From HGM11368 sp051883395 (GTDB taxonomy: Bacteria; Bacillota; Clostridia; Christensenellales; UBA3700), in NCBI GenBank assembly GCA_051883395.1, contig JBJETQ010000018.1, positions 1 to 24,845 of the forward strand: a stretch of 24,845 nucleotides of DNA. The letters are read 5' to 3'. This document shows positions 16,495 through 23,297 of this stretch, one piece after another. Below the pieces are notes generated by a model that saw only the letters and a program-made list of their open reading frames with translations, searched no databases and was not told the origin of the DNA. Both the position numbers and the translations under genes were made by a program. The first letter of the stretch is position 1. Each line of letters opens with the position of its first letter.

Positions 16495-17070
16495 TCAGAC
16501 GCTCATGACTTCCTGTTCTTTTTCTTTGGTAAGTTTGTCCACCAATTCGATTTTTTCGGCAAGTTGTTTGTCTACGTCCTTTTCGTATACGCTCACTTCG
16601 TCTTCGGAAATAAGATTATCCTTTTTGAGTTTTTTAACACCGTCATTGATGTCTCTGCGACTGTTTCTCATCTGAATCTTAATATTTTCGGCAGTCGCTT
16701 TGATTTGCTTGACAAGGTCTTTTCTGCGTTCCTGAGTGAGTTCAGGGAAAATAAGACGAATGTTTTTGCCGTCGTTGTTAGGCGTAATGCCAAGATTTGC
16801 GGCTACAAGAGCCTTTTCTACGTCTTTGAGAATACTAACGTCCCACGGACTTATCATCAAAACTCTTGCTTCCGGTATGGTAATATTGCCAACTTGTTTG
16901 AGTGGCGTAGGCGTTCCGTAATAATCGACGGTAACTTTGTCGAGTATATGTGCGTTGGCTCTGCCAGCCTTCATCGACATAAATTCATGTTTGAGACTGT
17001 CAATGCTCTTGTTGAGCTTAGTCTCATACTCGTCAAATAATTCCAAAACTTCCAAACTTTCGTAACTCAT
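16495..17070 (-). CDS. frr: Ribosome recycling factor
   Basis: RRF (191 aa) splits post-termination ribosomes together with EF-G. The three-helix bundle and the beta-domain motifs are typical: LKHEFMSMKAGRANAHILDK, YYGTPTPLKQVGNI and SPWD, then LTQERRKDLVKQIK and RNSRRDINDGVKKLKKD near the end. GGAG lies 8 nt upstream of the ATG. Two predicted promoters stand in the 283-nt gap before it, so it heads the frr-uppS-cdsA-dxr-rseP-ispG operon. Confidence 0.97.
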   Translation of the reverse strand: MSYESLEVLELFDEYETKLNKSIDSLKHEFMSMKAGRANAHILDKVTVDYYGTPTPLKQVGNITIPEARVLMISPWDVSILKDVEKALVAANLGITPNNDGKNIRLIFPELTQERRKDLVKQIKATAENIKIQMRNSRRDINDGVKKLKKDNLISEDEVSVYEKDVDKQLAEKIELVDKLTKEKEQEVMSV

Positions 17071-17100
17071 AAAGATACTCCTTAAATAATTATATATTGC

Positions 17101-17129
17101 ATTATATCAAATATAATCTTATTTTACAA
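17101..17129 (-). promoter_or_regulatory. Proximal predicted promoter of frr operon
   Basis: TTGTAA (17124-17129) and a perfect TATAAT (17101-17106), separated by 17 nt, with an extended -10 TG two bases before the hexamer. Transcription would start about 24 nt before the frr ATG, leaving a short leader that contains the GGAG ribosome binding site. Confidence 0.7.
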
Positions 17130-17222
17130 TATTATTTGCCACAATTTTTACACCCGCATAATTTTGTCAATAAATTCTTTGACTATCTCTGAGTTAAAAA
17201 AATAAAATTGTTTTTTGTAAAA

Positions 17223-17252
17223 ATTATAGCAATTTGTTATATTTTTTGACAA
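17223..17252 (-). promoter_or_regulatory. Distal predicted promoter of frr operon
   Basis: TTGTCA (17247-17252) and TATAAT (17223-17228), separated by 18 nt, in the very A/T-rich gap between pyrH and frr. It matches the consensus in 11 of 12 positions. The leader from here would be about 145 nt. A/T-rich DNA produces chance matches, so confidence is moderate. Confidence 0.6.
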
Positions 17253-17289
17253 ATTATTATAATTTATTGCTTATTTCATAATAATTTGT

Positions 17290-17327
17290 ACAAAATCGGC
17301 TCTCCGACGACTGCCGAAAAGCCGATT
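17290..17327 (-). terminator. Probable intrinsic terminator after pyrH
   Basis: AATCGGCT / AGCCGATT form an 8-bp stem (17294-17301 with 17320-17327) around an 18-nt loop. On the minus strand TTTTG continues from the 3' arm. The stem is sound, but the loop is large and the T-run short, so it may be leaky. It lies 27 nt after the pyrH stop. Confidence 0.5.
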
Positions 17328-17353
17328 GATTGATAATATTTTGTTAGCGAATA

Positions 17354-18049
17354 CTATCTGATAATAGTACCTATCTTTTCACCGCTCACAGCTTTGACTA
17401 TGCTGTCCTGCTCGTTGAGTGCAAATACGATTATCGGAATATTGTTTTCCATGCACAGCGAGATTGCCGTAGTATCCATAGCCTGCAAACCCTTTTTGAT
17501 GACGTCGATATAGGCAATTTCGTCAATCTTTTTGGCGTCGGGATTTTTTCTAGGGTCGCTATCATATACGCCGTCAATATTTTTTGCACACAGCAACACG
17601 TCTGCATTTACTTCTGCCGCTCTCAAAGCTGCGCCCGTATCGGTGCTGAAAAACGGATTGCCTGTGCCGCAAGCAAATATTACTACTCTGCCTTTTTCAA
17701 AATGTCTGAGAGCCTTGCGCAAAATATATGGTTCCGCTACTCTCGTTATTGTCAAAGCAGTCTGCACTCTCGTAGGTATTCCTGCCGCTTCCAAAGCGTC
17801 TTGCATGGCAAGAGAATTCATAACCGTTGCAAGCATACCCATATGGTCGGCAGCCGATCTGTCCATTGTAGGCGCCTGACGACCTCTCCAAAAGTTGCCG
17901 CCGCCAATAATAAGTCCGACTTCGACGCCCGATTGAGTTACTTTTTTGATTTGACTTACTACGTATTCTACTACGCTTTGGTCAATACCAAAGCCCTTTT
18001 CTCCTGCAAGCGCTTCTCCGCTCAACTTGATTATCGCTCTCTTGTACAT
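17354..18049 (-). CDS. pyrH: UMP kinase PyrH
   Basis: A 231-residue hexameric UMP kinase of the amino-acid-kinase family that makes UDP from UMP and ATP. Motifs are KLSGEAL at the N-terminus, IGGGNFWRG, DRSAADHMGMLATVMN and GTGNPFFSTDTGAALRAAE, then KNIDGVYDSDPRKNP. The length is typical. AAGGAG lies 5 nt upstream of the ATG. It follows tsf across a strong terminator and has no convincing promoter of its own, so expression probably depends on read-through from rpsB-tsf. Confidence 0.97.
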   Translation of the reverse strand: MYKRAIIKLSGEALAGEKGFGIDQSVVEYVVSQIKKVTQSGVEVGLIIGGGNFWRGRQAPTMDRSAADHMGMLATVMNSLAMQDALEAAGIPTRVQTALTITRVAEPYILRKALRHFEKGRVVIFACGTGNPFFSTDTGAALRAAEVNADVLLCAKNIDGVYDSDPRKNPDAKKIDEIAYIDVIKKGLQAMDTTAISLCMENNIPIIVFALNEQDSIVKAVSGEKIGTIIR

Positions 18050-18075
18050 ATAATCTCCTTATTATATTGTGTCAT

Positions 18076-18101
18076 AAAAAAGGGAAACAAAACGTTTCCC
18101 T
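18076..18101 (-). terminator. Intrinsic terminator/attenuator between tsf and pyrH
   Basis: AGGGAAAC (18094-18101 as its complement) and GTTTCCCT form an 8-bp perfect stem with a 5-nt loop. Six T's follow on the minus strand. It starts 6 nt after the tsf stop and ends 26 nt before the pyrH start. Confidence 0.85.
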
Positions 18102-18106
18102 AAATT

Positions 18107-18997
18107 TTAGTTGTTAGCTTTTGCTTTTGCTATCTGTTCTTCAACTTCGTTAGCGAGATTTTCTTCTTTCTTTTCAAGTCCTTCGCCCATCACAAATCGA
18201 GTAAATTTGATGACTTCAACGTCGCCGGCATTTTTGAGAACTTGTTTAACGGCAACAGAAGGGTCTTTGACAAACGGCTGTTCTACCAGACAAATCTCTT
18301 TGAAGAATTTATTGATACGACCTTCAACCATCTTTTCAATAACCTGAGCAGGCTTGTTGGCGTTTTTCTCGTCGTTCATTGCGGTAGCTTTCTGAATTTC
18401 TCTTTCCTTTTCTACTTCGGCAGCAGGAACATCTGCAACACCTACGTAAAGTGGACTAGCAGCGGCGATTTGCAAAGCTATATCGTGAGTAAGTTCGTCA
18501 GAAGCGTTGGCGCTGGTTTCTACTGCAACACCGATTTTACCGCCCATGTGAATATAGGTGTCAACTTTGGTGTCAGCTCCGTATACGTATTTTGCATATC
18601 TTCTGATGTCGATTTTTTCACCGATTTTTGCAATAGTTTCTGCAAGCAAATCTGCCATAGCAGCCTTGACTTGCTCTACGTCTGCAACGTCGTTGTTTGC
18701 GATATATTTTGCAACTTGCAATACAAAATCTTTGTATTGTGCGCCTCTTGCAACGAAGTCAGATTCGCAGTTAACTTCCAAAAGTACGGCAACGCCGTCT
18801 TGGCTATATGCTTCTACGATACCTTGCGAAGCGATTTTACCTGCTCTCTTAACGCTGGTTGCCATACCCTTTTCTCTAAGGATTTCAACAGCTTTTTCCA
18901 TATCACCGTCGGCTTCTGTAAGAGCCTTTTTGCAATCCATCATACCTACGCCGGTTTTTGCGCGCAAATCCATAACGTCTTTGTTTGTAAATGCCAT
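18107..18997 (-). CDS. tsf: Elongation factor Ts
   Basis: EF-Ts (296 aa) is the nucleotide exchange factor of EF-Tu. The N-terminal UBA-like domain reads DVMDLRAKTGVGMMDCKKAL, followed by the core motif VEAYSQDGVAVLLEVNCESD with DFV just after it and the dimerisation/C-terminal region. I chose the ATG at 18995-18997 (MAFTNKDV) because it matches family N-termini. A TTG at 19006 is in frame but too close to the AAGGAG ribosome binding site (19009-19014). It follows rpsB by 18 nt. Confidence 0.96.
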   Translation of the reverse strand: MAFTNKDVMDLRAKTGVGMMDCKKALTEADGDMEKAVEILREKGMATSVKRAGKIASQGIVEAYSQDGVAVLLEVNCESDFVARGAQYKDFVLQVAKYIANNDVADVEQVKAAMADLLAETIAKIGEKIDIRRYAKYVYGADTKVDTYIHMGGKIGVAVETSANASDELTHDIALQIAAASPLYVGVADVPAAEVEKEREIQKATAMNDEKNANKPAQVIEKMVEGRINKFFKEICLVEQPFVKDPSVAVKQVLKNAGDVEVIKFTRFVMGEGLEKKEENLANEVEEQIAKAKANN

Positions 18998-19015
18998 AAT
19001 ATTCAATTCTCCTTA

Positions 19016-19789
19016 TTATTCTGCGTCTTCTGCTTCGACAGGTACTTCTTCCTGAGCCTCAGCTTGTACTTCTTCGCTTTCTTCGTCTTCTTCTACCGAG
19101 AAAGTGATACCTTCGTTGGCTTCGATAACTGCGTTTGCCATAATGCTGGCGATAAGCTTGATAGCTCTGATTGCGTCGTCGTTACCAGGAATTACGTAAT
19201 CTACCATATCAGGATCACAGTTGGTATCTACAAGTCCTACAACAGGAATACCGAGTTTTCTTGCTTCCTGAACGGCAATTTTTTCGTTGTTGATGTCAAC
19301 TACGAACATTGCGCCAGGCAAAGAATTCATATTCTTGATGCCGCCAAACTCAGCTTCGAGATTATCACGGAGCTTTTTGAGTTCTGCAACTTCCTTTTTT
19401 GGAAGAAGGTCAAACTGACCGATTGCTTCCATTTGATTGATTTTGTTGAGTTTTTCGATACGGGTCTTGATGGTCTTGAAGTTGGTGAGAGTTCCACCTG
19501 GCCATCTGTCGTTCATATAGAACATTCCGCAACGGATAGCTTCGTCCTTAATTGCGTCCTGAGCTTGTTTTTTGGTGCCTACAAACAAAATAGATTTGCC
19601 TTCTTTTGCAACGTCTCTTACAAAAGCGTAAGCTTTTTCAACTTGCTCAACGGAAAGAGCGAGATCGACGATATGAATATCGTTTCTCGAAGAATAGATG
19701 TACTTAGCCATCTTAGGATTCCACTTTTTGGTCTGATGACCAAAATGCACGCCAGCCTCCAAAAGGCTTTTCATTGTTACAACTGCCAT
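19016..19789 (-). CDS. rpsB: 30S ribosomal protein S2
   Basis: S2 (257 aa). Signature features are MKSLLEAGVHFGHQTKKWNP near the N-terminus, FVGTKKQAQDAI, WPGGTLTNF, PGAMFVVDI and PVVGLVDTNCDPD. The C-terminus is a long acidic Glu/Ala tail of about 30 residues, common in Firmicute S2. The start at 19787-19789 is set by AAGGAG 9 nt upstream and by homology. The frame stays open upstream to 19981, but that region is the leader and promoter. Confidence 0.97.
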   Translation of the reverse strand: MAVVTMKSLLEAGVHFGHQTKKWNPKMAKYIYSSRNDIHIVDLALSVEQVEKAYAFVRDVAKEGKSILFVGTKKQAQDAIKDEAIRCGMFYMNDRWPGGTLTNFKTIKTRIEKLNKINQMEAIGQFDLLPKKEVAELKKLRDNLEAEFGGIKNMNSLPGAMFVVDINNEKIAVQEARKLGIPVVGLVDTNCDPDMVDYVIPGNDDAIRAIKLIASIMANAVIEANEGITFSVEEDEESEEVQAEAQEEVPVEAEDAE

Positions 19790-19815
19790 AAAAAATTTCT
19801 CCTTGTTTTTTCTTC

Positions 19816-19877
19816 CCCAAAGCCTGCATAACGTGCAACTTTTGGCAAAAAGCAACCGCCCGTTACTATTCCTTGGG
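19816..19877 (-). promoter_or_regulatory. Structured 5' leader of rpsB (candidate S2 autoregulatory RNA)
   Basis: The 98-nt untranslated leader can fold into one long imperfect hairpin. The outer helix CCCAAGG/CTTTGGG (19871-19877 with 19816-19822) has 7 bp including one G-U. The middle helix GTAACG/CGTTAT (19861-19866 with 19828-19833) has 6 bp including one G-U. The inner helix GCTTTT/AAAAGT (19848-19853 with 19838-19843) closes a TGCC loop. The structure ends about 20 nt before the ribosome binding site. S2 autoregulation through its leader is known in E. coli; a similar role here is inferred. Confidence 0.5.
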
Positions 19878-19893
19878 TGTTTTGTCTTTTGAG

Positions 19894-19922
19894 AGTATAA
19901 CATACTCGTCAAAGATTGGCAA
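19894..19922 (-). promoter_or_regulatory. Predicted strong sigma-A promoter of rpsB-tsf
   Basis: TTGCCA (19917-19922) and TATACT (19894-19899) are separated by 17 nt, each with one mismatch to consensus, and an extended -10 TG lies two bases before TATACT. Transcription would start near 19887. It lies directly downstream of a strong terminator, which fits an independent, highly expressed unit. Confidence 0.82.
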
Positions 19923-19961
19923 GGAATTTTGAGTAATTTATATAAATATAACGAAAATATT

Positions 19962-19990
19962 AAAAAAAAGACGCTCCACACAGGAGCGTC
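19962..19990 (-). terminator. Strong intrinsic terminator after the DUF1292 gene
   Basis: GACGCTCC / GGAGCGTC form a perfect 8-bp G/C-rich stem (19970-19977 with 19983-19990) and a 5-nt loop. Eight T's follow on the minus strand. It lies 15 nt after the DUF1292 stop codon. Confidence 0.93.
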
Positions 19991-20005
19991 ATGACTTAGT
20001 GCCGA

Positions 20006-20344
20006 TTATTGTTTGTCGCAAGATTCACAATCACAATCTTCGTCGCATTGTCCGTCGCATTCACACTCAAATTCTTTTTCGTATTCTGCATAAACGGCAT
20101 TGATAAGTTCTTCGTCTTCGATAGGAACAAACAAATCGTTGCCTTCTTCGTCGCTCTCTATCTTAAAAATAAGCATTTCGTCTTCTTCGAGATCGCCCAG
20201 CTCAACAGGTTGCAAAAAGATATACCAATCGTTGTTGTAGTCGATAGTGGCAATATGATTGAAGTCTACTTCTTCTCCATTATCGCCTACAAGCGTAATT
20301 ATTTCGTCTTCTTCCATAAATTCGTCCTTGATTTCTTCTGACAT
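20006..20344 (-). CDS. DUF1292 (YrzB-like) protein with Cys-rich C-terminal tail
   Basis: A 112-residue, very acidic protein. Residues 12-90 match the DUF1292 pattern: EEDEIITLVGDNGEEVDF, then YNNDWYIFLQPVE and the EEGNDLFVPIEDEELINAVY segment. The family has no known function and is typically found next to ruvX in Firmicutes, as here. Unusually, the last 20 residues form a cysteine-rich tail with Cys at 94, 96, 100, 104, 106 and 109 among Asp/Glu, suggesting a metal-binding extension. GGAGGTG lies 4 nt upstream of the ATG. It has its own promoter and a strong terminator. Confidence 0.9.
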   Translation of the reverse strand: MSEEIKDEFMEEDEIITLVGDNGEEVDFNHIATIDYNNDWYIFLQPVELGDLEEDEMLIFKIESDEEGNDLFVPIEDEELINAVYAEYEKEFECECDGQCDEDCDCESCDKQ

Positions 20345-20366
20345 AATACACCTCCGTCTTTATTCA

Positions 20367-20395
20367 ATATTATATCCTTATCAAAATTTTGTCAA
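20367..20395 (-). promoter_or_regulatory. Predicted sigma-A promoter of the DUF1292 gene
   Basis: A perfect TTGACA (20390-20395) is followed by TAATAT (20367-20372) at 17 nt, or TATAAT (20369-20374) at 15 nt. Transcription would start about 15 nt before the DUF1292 ATG. The rest of the gap to ruvX (20396-20460) shows no gene and no convincing ruvX terminator. Confidence 0.75.
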
Positions 20396-20460
20396 TAGTT
20401 ATCTCCAAGTTTTAACTAAATTTGACATATTTATTCCAGGGGCTATTTTGATATTAAAAA

Positions 20461-20874
20461 TCATCTGGAATGGCAATCGAGATAGGTCTGCAAAATAATC
20501 GTTGCGGCAATTTTATCAATCACCTGTTTGCGCTTTTCTCGTCTGACTCCCGCTTCTATCAACATTCTTTCGCTTGTAACAGTCGTCAGTCTTTCGTCCT
20601 GATAGTCGATTTTTGCGTCAACTTTTTTTGACAATAATTCACCGAATTCCTTGGCTTTTTGCACCCTTTCGCCGCTACTTCCGTCCATGTTGACGGGCAA
20701 ACCGATTACCACGACGTCAACACCCAGCTTCTGCACTAGCTGAGCAATATACTCGATATCCTTGTCAGGATCTACTCTTTTATAAGTTTCCAGTCCGTTG
20801 GCAATGATACCCATAACGTCGCTGGTTGCAAGTCCGATTCTTACGTCTCCCAAATCAATACTTAAATGTTTCAT
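20461..20874 (-). CDS. ruvX: Holliday junction resolvase-like RuvX/YqgF
   Basis: A 137-residue RNase H-fold protein of the YqgF family. Motifs are SIDLGDVRIGLATSD (N-terminal catalytic Asp), VVIGLPVNMDGSSGER, YQDERLTTVTSERML and the C-terminal KQVIDKIAATIILQTYL. The family is proposed to process 16S rRNA 5' ends (E. coli) or resolve DNA junctions; which applies here is unknown. It starts 6 nt after the ABC permease stop, so it is the last gene of that operon. Its ribosome binding site is weak. Confidence 0.93.
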   Translation of the reverse strand: MKHLSIDLGDVRIGLATSDVMGIIANGLETYKRVDPDKDIEYIAQLVQKLGVDVVVIGLPVNMDGSSGERVQKAKEFGELLSKKVDAKIDYQDERLTTVTSERMLIEAGVRREKRKQVIDKIAATIILQTYLDCHSR

Positions 20875-20880
20875 AACAGC

Positions 20881-22533
20881 CTACATCTCGATTTTATCAA
20901 AAAATTCCACCATTTTGTCCATCTTTTTAAAACGGAATACAAAATAGAAAATTATTGCCGCAACGGCAACGATTGCCCACAAAATTATCGACATCAACCA
21001 CTCTTGCATAGGCAAAAAGGATAGCACGATACCTACTATCATTATTACCAGTCCTGCGCCCACGTTGATAAGCATAGGAATAAGAGTTCCCATATTGTTT
21101 TTGCTTATTTGTTTGATATTGCTCCATTTGAGATTTGGAGCTTTGATATCTCTCATAATGCAAAAACTATTCATAGGCAAAACGATTGCTATCACGCCAA
21201 AGGCATAAATAATTTTGTTGTACCATGCAGTATGAGAAAAAATAGCAAAAACTATGGCGCAAAGCACGACAGCAAGCACGCTGGTCATGTCGCTGAGCGT
21301 CAGCTTTGCCTTGATAATCTGTGCGGAAGTAACAGGCAAAGTTTTAGAAATTGCCAACTGGTCTCTTTCTCTCGATATAGCAATCAGCGACATATAGTTC
21401 ATTCCACCAATCATCATACAGCTGTAAAAGAAACACATTGCCAATTCAAACATTCCGATACAAAACGTTTCGCCTTCTTCGGGTTGACTATTTTTGCCGA
21501 TGAATATGCCTATCAACAGCATGGCAGGAGCAAGCACCAACATCATAAAGGTCTGTATAGCAATACCCTGGTCTCTCATCACGTCTTTGAGTTCTCTCAT
21601 GACAAGAGCTTTGCCAAGCGGCATAACACCCGTTTCTTTGACCTTTTTTGCGCTGGATTCAACTCCACCGCCTTCAGATATATTTGAAAGCGTAGACTTG
21701 TAGAAAAACAGCGACGTCAACACTCCTATCGCAAGTGCCGCAACGGTAATTGCAAAGAAGATAGCAAGGTTTTTTGCAATCTGATTGCCAACCATGGCAA
21801 GTGCGAAACAATAGGTCGGATAAAAATATCTGCCCAGAGTCGACATCATACTGACCATACTTGCGCTGATGTCTTCGCTTTCACTCTCTCCCATCATCAT
21901 AGAAGGAAGATATATCGCCAGCACGATAGCTACGGTAATTATTGCCGTAAGCAAGGCGGAAATAGTAGGATGCTTTTTGAAATACGACCCCATCTTCATG
22001 ATAGGAAAAGAAAGTATCGAAATTATCAAAAGTGGCAAAAACGGAATAAATATCAAAGCAAAAGGTATGAGAACGTAGTATTCCGCACCAAAGCTAAAAC
22101 CTTCTTTTGCAAAAGCTACCGCTATGGTGATGAGCGATGGCAGAATGATGATGGTAGATATTATGAGATTGTTGAAAAGCGCCACCACCAGCTTTGACAA
22201 ATAAATAGCAGAAGATTTGACAGGCAAAGTCATCAATATCTCGTTGTCGTTGCCAAAATACATAATTTGCAGATACGACATCATGCCCAAAAACAAGACT
22301 GCAATCTGAGAAGCCAGCAACATAACGGATATAAAATCTGCTACGATATTCATTTTTATCGCCATACCTGCCGCCTTATAAATCGTATAAATCATCATGG
22401 CGAGCGGCAAAGCAAATACGACTATCAAAATGATAACCATAGTAATGAACTTGCGCTTATCCTTTGCGTTTTCAAATCTTGGTTTGAGATAATATGACAA
22501 GTTAAACTTAGTAAGCGTCCAGAAATTGTACAT
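20881..22533 (-). CDS. ABC-2-type export permease
   Basis: A 550-residue membrane protein with about 12 hydrophobic segments in two halves, plus a cytoplasmic stretch near 300-335 containing KALVMRELKDVMRDQGI. This layout fits large ABC-2/exporter-type permeases of Firmicutes working with a separate ATPase. The substrate cannot be read from the sequence. I chose the ATG at 22531-22533 because GGGAG lies 5 nt upstream; an ATG at 22545 and a TTG at 22548 are in-frame alternatives. It follows the ATPase gene directly and precedes ruvX by 6 nt. Confidence 0.87.
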   Translation of the reverse strand: MYNFWTLTKFNLSYYLKPRFENAKDKRKFITMVIILIVVFALPLAMMIYTIYKAAGMAIKMNIVADFISVMLLASQIAVLFLGMMSYLQIMYFGNDNEILMTLPVKSSAIYLSKLVVALFNNLIISTIIILPSLITIAVAFAKEGFSFGAEYYVLIPFALIFIPFLPLLIISILSFPIMKMGSYFKKHPTISALLTAIITVAIVLAIYLPSMMMGESESEDISASMVSMMSTLGRYFYPTYCFALAMVGNQIAKNLAIFFAITVAALAIGVLTSLFFYKSTLSNISEGGGVESSAKKVKETGVMPLGKALVMRELKDVMRDQGIAIQTFMMLVLAPAMLLIGIFIGKNSQPEEGETFCIGMFELAMCFFYSCMMIGGMNYMSLIAISRERDQLAISKTLPVTSAQIIKAKLTLSDMTSVLAVVLCAIVFAIFSHTAWYNKIIYAFGVIAIVLPMNSFCIMRDIKAPNLKWSNIKQISKNNMGTLIPMLINVGAGLVIMIVGIVLSFLPMQEWLMSIILWAIVAVAAIIFYFVFRFKKMDKMVEFFDKIEM

Positions 22534-22544
22534 AGCGTCTCCCA

Positions 22545-23294
22545 TCAATCAAACTCAACGTCAGGTTGAGCGTCAGAATTGGTAACCGACAAGAAAAATT
22601 CTTCCAAAGACAGTTGGCTGGCATTATCCTGCAATTTGTCCATGTCGGATACCAAAAGCAACTTGCCCTTATCGACGATAGCTATTTTGTCGCACACCTT
22701 TTCTACCACTTCGAGCATATGAGAAGAAAAGAAAACGCTGTTGCCTTCTTTGGCGTGTTCTTTCATCATCTCTTTGAGAATAAAAGCAGATTTTGGGTCA
22801 AGACCTGTCAAAGGTTCGTCCAGTACCCACAGTTTAGGCTTGTGAACGAGTGCGCCGATAACGCAGACTTTTTGTTTCATACCGTGAGAGAAAGTGCTGA
22901 TTGACTTGTCAAAGACGTCGCCCAATTCGAACATTTCAAGCAATTTATCAGTTCTTGACTTTCTGTCGTTGACTCCGACTTTATATATGTCCGCCATAAA
23001 ATTGACGTATTCTCTTGCGGTGAGCTTGTCGTACATCATATGATTGTCCGATACGTAACCGATATTTAATTTGACGGCAATTGGGTCTTCTTGAAGATTG
23101 TGTCCGTCGAGAGCGATACTGCCACGCTCAAAAGGCAAAATACCCGTAATACATTTGATTGTAGTAGACTTTCCTGCTCCGTTAGGTCCCAAAAAGCCAA
23201 ACACTTCGCCTTCTTTGACTTCAAAACTTACGTCCTGAACAGCGTACGTATCGCTGTTGGCATATTTTTTGCTGAGATTGGTAATCTGTAACAT
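22545..23294 (-). CDS. ABC transporter ATP-binding protein
   Basis: A 249-residue ABC ATPase. Walker A is GPNGAGKST (near 35-43), the signature is FSHGMKQK (a common ABC-2-exporter variant of LSGGQ), Walker B is LWVLDEPLTGLD and the switch region is SSHML. One nucleotide-binding domain only. It sits 3 nt after rarA and just before its permease partner. Together they form an exporter of unknown substrate, possibly a drug, peptide or lipid. Confidence 0.94.
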   Translation of the reverse strand: MLQITNLSKKYANSDTYAVQDVSFEVKEGEVFGFLGPNGAGKSTTIKCITGILPFERGSIALDGHNLQEDPIAVKLNIGYVSDNHMMYDKLTAREYVNFMADIYKVGVNDRKSRTDKLLEMFELGDVFDKSISTFSHGMKQKVCVIGALVHKPKLWVLDEPLTGLDPKSAFILKEMMKEHAKEGNSVFFSSHMLEVVEKVCDKIAIVDKGKLLLVSDMDKLQDNASQLSLEEFFLSVTNSDAQPDVEFD

Positions 23295-23297
23295 TTT

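Noticed and set aside
18055..18066. TATAAT just upstream of pyrH as a promoter
   Set aside because: It abuts the ribosome binding site, so the transcript would lack it, and no good -35 is present at the right distance.
18242..19831. 529-codon plus-strand open frame antisense to tsf and rpsB
   Set aside because: Runs opposite two highly expressed genes with strong codon bias, which removes stops from the complementary frame; it has no recognisable domain.
19790..19981. 64-codon upstream extension of rpsB
   Set aside because: It covers the promoter, the structured leader and part of a terminator. The ribosome binding site and S2 homology fix the start at 19789.
20424..20475. TTCCAG...CTGGAA inverted repeat around the ruvX end as a terminator
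   Set aside because: Six-bp stem with a very long loop and no following T-run on the minus strand.
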